A stretch of 64,000 nucleotides of DNA from Halomarina litorea. Its GTDB lineage: Archaea; Halobacteriota; Halobacteria; Halobacteriales; Haloarculaceae. A program made the translations under genes and the position numbers. The stretch lies in NCBI RefSeq assembly GCF_024227715.1, contig NZ_CP100448.1:124001-188000 (forward strand). The letters run 5' to 3'. Below are positions 61,294 through 64,000 of the stretch, one piece after another. How positions within the stretch are numbered: position 1 is the stretch's first letter; the number at the start of each line of letters is the position of its first letter. The notes beneath the pieces were generated by a model. That model had not been told where the DNA came from, ran no database searches, and saw only the letters and a list, made by a program, of their open reading frames with translations.

Positions 61294-61543
61294 CGTCACC
61301 TCCGACGTCGAGGAGACGATGGAGGAGCGACGTCCCGACCGTGCGGCCGAGCGCTCCCCCGACGAGTCCGCCCAACAGTTCCCCGACGCGAGCACCGATG
61401 GTCTCGCCGACACCGTCGCCGTCCGCCGACTCGTCGTCGAGGAGGTCGCCGAGGGCGGTTCCCTCGAACGCATCTCCGAAGTCGACCCCCCGGAGCAACT
61501 CGACGTAATCGATACGGTCGGCGAGCGACTGGTCGTCACCCAT
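61280..61543 (-). CDS. Glycine-zipper small protein (second gene of low-complexity operon)
   Basis: A protein of 87 residues. The first half is polar (LADRIDYVELLRGVDFGDAFEGTALGDLLDDES). The second half is Gly-rich and hydrophobic with GxxxG spacing (GETIGARVGELLGGLVGGALGRTVGTSLLHRLL, 46-78). This could pack as a membrane-associated or self-assembling helical hairpin. A related motif (GRTIG/GRTVG) occurs in the next gene. It lies 2 bp after the first gene and overlaps the third by 14 bp. No named family is recognised. Confidence 0.7.
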   Translation of the reverse strand: MGDDQSLADRIDYVELLRGVDFGDAFEGTALGDLLDDESADGDGVGETIGARVGELLGGLVGGALGRTVGTSLLHRLLDVGGDDGGQ

Positions 61544-61545
61544 CC

Positions 61546-62172
61546 CTACTCCTCGTCCTCCTCGTCCCCGTTCTCACCCTCGTCCGCGCCGTCCTTGTCT
61601 TCGTCAGTCAGGTTGTCGAGTCCGAGCGCCTGCGAGAGGACGCCGATGAGCACCTGCGTGATGATGTCGCCGACCGGGACGTCCTCAAGCGCGTCGCTGA
61701 GCCTGCTCGTGGCGCTGTCGAACGCGGAAGAGAGCTTCTCGCCGACGTCGAAGTCCATGCCGAGACCGTCGAGGAGGCTTCCGAGGCCGCCGTCGAGCAG
61801 GCCGGCGACCGACGACAGGAGGTTGCCGAGGAGGTTGCCGTCCCCCTCGACCGCCTCGATGTCCAGAACGAGTTCGCTCACGTCGACGTCGAGGCCCAGA
61901 AGGTCGACCTCCAACCCGTGCAGGTCGAGAAAGAGGACGCCGGTTCCTTCCTGTTCGTTCGCGATGGCCCCGGCCGACATGTCCTCGGTCCGCCGGCTCT
62001 CGTCGTCACCCTGCTCGTCCCCTTCCTGCTCGTCCCCTCCCTGCTGTTCCTCTTCCTCTTCTTCTTCCTCCTCCTCCTCTTCTTCCTCCTCCTCCTCTTC
62101 TCCGCCGTCGGTGAGGAGGACCGCGTCATTCTCCGTCGAGTCCACGCGCTTGTCGTCGTTTGAGTCGTCCAT
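61546..62172 (-). CDS. Poly-Glu protein with NLLGNLL-type domain (first gene of low-complexity operon)
   Basis: A protein of 208 residues. After an acidic start comes a run of 18 glutamates (25-42) and more acidic sequence. A hydrophobic conserved core follows: TGVLFLDLHGLEVDLLGLDVDVSELVLDIEAVEGDGNLLGNLLSSVAGLLDGG (77-129), then further amphipathic helices and an acidic end. The core resembles a short domain (LDLLGLVVDLN...GNLLGNLLCAVAGLLD) that I recall from uncharacterised proteins of diverse bacteria. No signal peptide is present. A TATA-like AATATGT (62198-62205) lies about 30 nt before the start, so this gene leads the operon. Confidence 0.75.
   Translation of the reverse strand: MDDSNDDKRVDSTENDAVLLTDGGEEEEEEEEEEEEEEEEEEQQGGDEQEGDEQGDDESRRTEDMSAGAIANEQEGTGVLFLDLHGLEVDLLGLDVDVSELVLDIEAVEGDGNLLGNLLSSVAGLLDGGLGSLLDGLGMDFDVGEKLSSAFDSATSRLSDALEDVPVGDIITQVLIGVLSQALGLDNLTDEDKDGADEGENGDEEDEE
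62047..62100 (-). repeat. 54-bp GAA/GAG tract coding for 18 glutamates
   Basis: A pure run of GAA and GAG codons in the first operon gene. The codons are mixed, so it is not a simple trinucleotide slip, but the strand bias (all purine on the coding strand) is extreme. Confidence 0.85.
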
Positions 62173-62197
62173 GCTCTTTGCTGTGCAGACGAAACGG

Positions 62198-62205
62198 ACA
62201 TATTA
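62198..62205 (-). promoter_or_regulatory. TATA-like box for the low-complexity operon
   Basis: TAATATGT on the minus strand lies about 30 nt before ATG 62172, at the spacing for a short or absent leader. The gap to the amidohydrolase gene downstream on the plus side is only 66 bp. Confidence 0.45.
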
Positions 62206-62238
62206 CCGTGGGTTGCTCAGGCAAGCCACGCGTGCGGG

Positions 62239-63114
62239 TCAGAGTCCGAGGAACGCCTCGGCGTTCTCCCAGAGGAGCTTCCGCTGGACGTCCTCCGGGA
62301 AGTCGGTGTACGCCTCGAACTGCTCCAGCCACCGTCCCGGGCGAATCATCGGGTAGTCCGTGCCGAACATCACCTTGTCCTGCAGAACCGTCCCCGCGTA
62401 GTGGAGCACCTGGTCGTCGATGTACTTCGGGAGCCACCCCGAGAGGTCCATGTGGACGTTGCCCTTCTGCTGGCAGATGGCGAGTTGCTCCTTCTCCCAC
62501 GGGAAGGCGGGGTGCGCGAGGAGGATATCCATCTCGGGGTGGTCCGCGGCCACGTCGTCGACGAGCATTGGGTCCCCGTACTTCAGTTTCAGCCCCCGGC
62601 CGCCGGGCGCGCCGGCCCCGAGCGTCGAGGACCCGCCGTGGAAGACGACGGGCACCCCGAGGTCCTCGATGGCGGTCCACAGGTCATCGTGGACGGGGTC
62701 GCTCGGGTCGAAGCCCTGTGCGATCTGCTGGAACTTGAACCCCGAGAGGTCGAGGTCCTCGACGCACCGTCGGGCCTCCGCCACGCAGTCGTCCTTCAGG
62801 GGGTCGACGCTCCCGAACCCGACGAGGAAGTCGGGGTAGTCGTCGCGCACCTCGGCGACGTAGTCGTTCGGCACCGGCGGGTTGCCGGTGTTCGTCTCGG
62901 CGTCCCACCCGAGCATGACCGCCCGGCCGACGCCCGCGGCGTGGTACTCCTCGACCATCTCGTCGTAGTCCCACGTCTCCACCCCGGTCCCGAACTTGCG
63001 GGCGGCATCGGCCATCATCTCGCCGCCCGCCACCTCCAGGAACTCCGCCGTCGGCTGGTGGGCGTGGGTGTCGATGGCCCGCGGGCCGTCCTCGGCTTCG
63101 AGTACGTCGAGCAT
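62239..63114 (-). CDS. Amidohydrolase-family metal-dependent hydrolase
   Basis: A TIM-barrel hydrolase or decarboxylase of the amidohydrolase-2 group, 291 residues. The metal motif DTHAH is at 15-19; VVFHGGSS, MDILLAHPAFPWEKE and VMFGTDYPMIRP supply the remaining His and Asp ligands. Relatives include gamma-resorcylate and ACMSD-type decarboxylases and lactonases; the substrate is not determined. It might belong to aromatic degradation like the paa genes nearby, though four unrelated genes lie between. Confidence 0.88.
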   Translation of the reverse strand: MLDVLEAEDGPRAIDTHAHQPTAEFLEVAGGEMMADAARKFGTGVETWDYDEMVEEYHAAGVGRAVMLGWDAETNTGNPPVPNDYVAEVRDDYPDFLVGFGSVDPLKDDCVAEARRCVEDLDLSGFKFQQIAQGFDPSDPVHDDLWTAIEDLGVPVVFHGGSSTLGAGAPGGRGLKLKYGDPMLVDDVAADHPEMDILLAHPAFPWEKEQLAICQQKGNVHMDLSGWLPKYIDDQVLHYAGTVLQDKVMFGTDYPMIRPGRWLEQFEAYTDFPEDVQRKLLWENAEAFLGL

Positions 63115-63199
63115 GTCAATCAGTACACACGCAGAGGCAAAAAGGCGGTCGGCGGACCCTGTGTCGTCGACCGGGCGTCAGCCGGGGACGGAGGGTGGC

Positions 63200-63652
63200 T
63201 CAGGCGGACGGCCCGCCGAGGAGATCCGGCGAGAACACGCCGACCTGTCGCATCAGGCCGAGCACGTCGGCGTTGACCCACGTCTCGACCGTCTTGCCGT
63301 CCTCGATGCGGGTGAAGACGGTGCCGGTGATGGTCACGGGCTTGTGGGTCGCCGGGATCCCTACGAACGCCCCGTCGTGGGTCCCGCGGTACGTGTAGCG
63401 CGTGGCGACGAGGTCGCCCTCCGCCACCTGGTCCTCGATGGTCGCCTCGAGGTCCGGGAACGCGGTGTGGAGCATCCGGAAGTACGCGCGCATCCCGCCG
63501 ATGCCGCGGACCTCCTCGCCGCCCGGCCCGCCGTGCTGGACGACGTCGTCGGCCACGAGGGCGTCGAGGGCGTCGTAGTCCCGCCCGTTGAACACCGCTT
63601 CGTTGAACTCGCGGACGTGCGCTTTTTGCTGGTCGATGGTAGAGACTGCCAT
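63200..63652 (-). CDS. SnoaL-like ester cyclase-family protein
   Basis: A protein of 150 residues with the NTF2-like cone fold of SnoaL polyketide cyclases: AHVREFNEAVFNGRDYDALDALVADDVVQHG, GIGGMRAYFRMLHTAFPDLEATIEDQVAEGDLVATRYTYRGTH, and HKPVTITGTVFTRIEDGKTVETWVNADVLGLMRQVG. Haloarchaea carry many such proteins of unknown substrate. ATG 63652. It is divergent from the aminotransferase at the window edge. Confidence 0.88.
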   Translation of the reverse strand: MAVSTIDQQKAHVREFNEAVFNGRDYDALDALVADDVVQHGGPGGEEVRGIGGMRAYFRMLHTAFPDLEATIEDQVAEGDLVATRYTYRGTHDGAFVGIPATHKPVTITGTVFTRIEDGKTVETWVNADVLGLMRQVGVFSPDLLGGPSA

Positions 63653-63748
63653 TGGAGTCACCACCGTATTGGATGGTCGTTCGTGGACAAAAGCCTGTCT
63701 CGGGGACACATCGGTGTGTTTTCGGCGTTCAAGCGAGAGGAGTCGATA

Positions 63749-64000
63749 ATGACCGAGGCACCCGACGTCGACGAACTGGCACCACCCACCCGGACGCTGA
63801 TGGGTCCCGGCCCGAGCGAGGTCCATCCGCGCGTCCTCCGGGCGATGGCGACGCCCCTCGTGGGCCACCTCGACCCGTCGTTCGTGGACGTGATGAGCGA
63901 GGTCCAGGAGCTCCTGCGGTACGTCTTCCGGACCGACAATCAGTGGACCCTGCCCATCAGCGGGACCGGGTCGGCCGCCATGGAGGCGGCGGTCGCCAAC
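63749..64000 (+). CDS. Class V aminotransferase, partial (runs off the window)
   Basis: The first 84 residues only. TRTLMGPGPSEVHPRVLRAMATPLVGHLDPSFVDVMSEVQELLRYVF and TLPISGTGSAAMEAAVAN are the start of the alanine-glyoxylate/serine-pyruvate aminotransferase group (PLP fold type I, class V). The Schiff-base lysine lies beyond the window. The likely reaction is amino transfer between serine or alanine and glyoxylate or pyruvate. Confidence 0.9.
   Translation, partial: MTEAPDVDELAPPTRTLMGPGPSEVHPRVLRAMATPLVGHLDPSFVDVMSEVQELLRYVFRTDNQWTLPISGTGSAAMEAAVAN

Noticed and set aside
59394-62172. The low-complexity operon as a gas vesicle cluster
   Set aside because: No GvpA, GvpN, GvpF/L or GvpO signatures are present. 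The proteins lack the GvpA core, and only general acidity and helicity are shared.
1-64000. tRNA, rRNA or CRISPR arrays
   Set aside because: By eye, no cloverleaf with TTCRANYC-type arm in an intergenic region and no regularly spaced direct repeats with spacers were seen. tRNAscan-SE and a CRISPR finder would be decisive.

Overview
The window is a GC-rich stretch of archaeal chromosome from a member of the class Halobacteria. This is shown by very acidic proteins, G/C-ending codons, A-type ATP synthase genes, a thermosome, PolC (the large subunit of D-family DNA polymerase), archaeal prepilin peptidase, Tat/lipobox lipoproteins, and TATA boxes about 25-30 nt upstream of apparently leaderless start codons. 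Most genes are housekeeping. I saw no tRNA, rRNA, CRISPR array or intact insertion sequence.

Left part (1-12.5 kb): PRPP synthetase, a frameshifted TnpB relic, a lipoprotein, a beta-propeller protein, a FilR1-type regulator, a PLP aminotransferase, a C39-like cysteine peptidase, an acetyltransferase gene broken by an in-frame UAG, a GlmM-type phosphohexomutase, a SOUL haem-binding protein, hisI with two small neighbours, and the prepilin peptidase PibD. 12.5-21.5 kb is the complete A-type ATP synthase cluster, read right to left as H-I-K-E-C-F-A-B-D. It has a likely extra promoter and a leader hairpin in front of the c-ring gene.

Middle (21.6-43.1 kb): a VTE3-like quinone methyltransferase; a pilin-like protein, a secreted protein and a membrane-anchored HTH regulator; etfBA; a phosphodiesterase and a second methyltransferase; a polyprenyl synthase with GrpB; a 3-hydroxyisobutyrate-type dehydrogenase; polC carrying a 176-residue mini-intein; a GH37 trehalase; an acetyltransferase, an MBL hydrolase, DUF5786, DUF99 and UdgA-type uracil-DNA glycosylase; and a phosphonate-type ABC transporter (PhnD-C-E).

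Right part (43.2-64 kb): hisH; a SWIM zinc-finger gene bracketed by an inverted repeat made of hairpins; trm1; YihY and PAP2 membrane proteins; the divergent glnA/lrp pair; a CNNM/CorC protein; a Na+/Ca2+ exchanger; an HD hydrolase; the thermosome; an acetyltransferase; and a phenylacetyl-CoA epoxygenase operon paaABCD with PaaD split into two genes. That operon is divergent from a Bat-type HTH regulator across one shared TATA box. A compact four-gene operon of low-complexity acidic proteins follows (59.4-62.2 kb), with a poly-Glu run, glycine zippers, 11-residue amphipathic repeats, a SAP/Rho_N-like end and a basic repeat tail. It is the best candidate here for an undescribed system. The window ends with an amidohydrolase, a SnoaL-like protein and a truncated class V aminotransferase.
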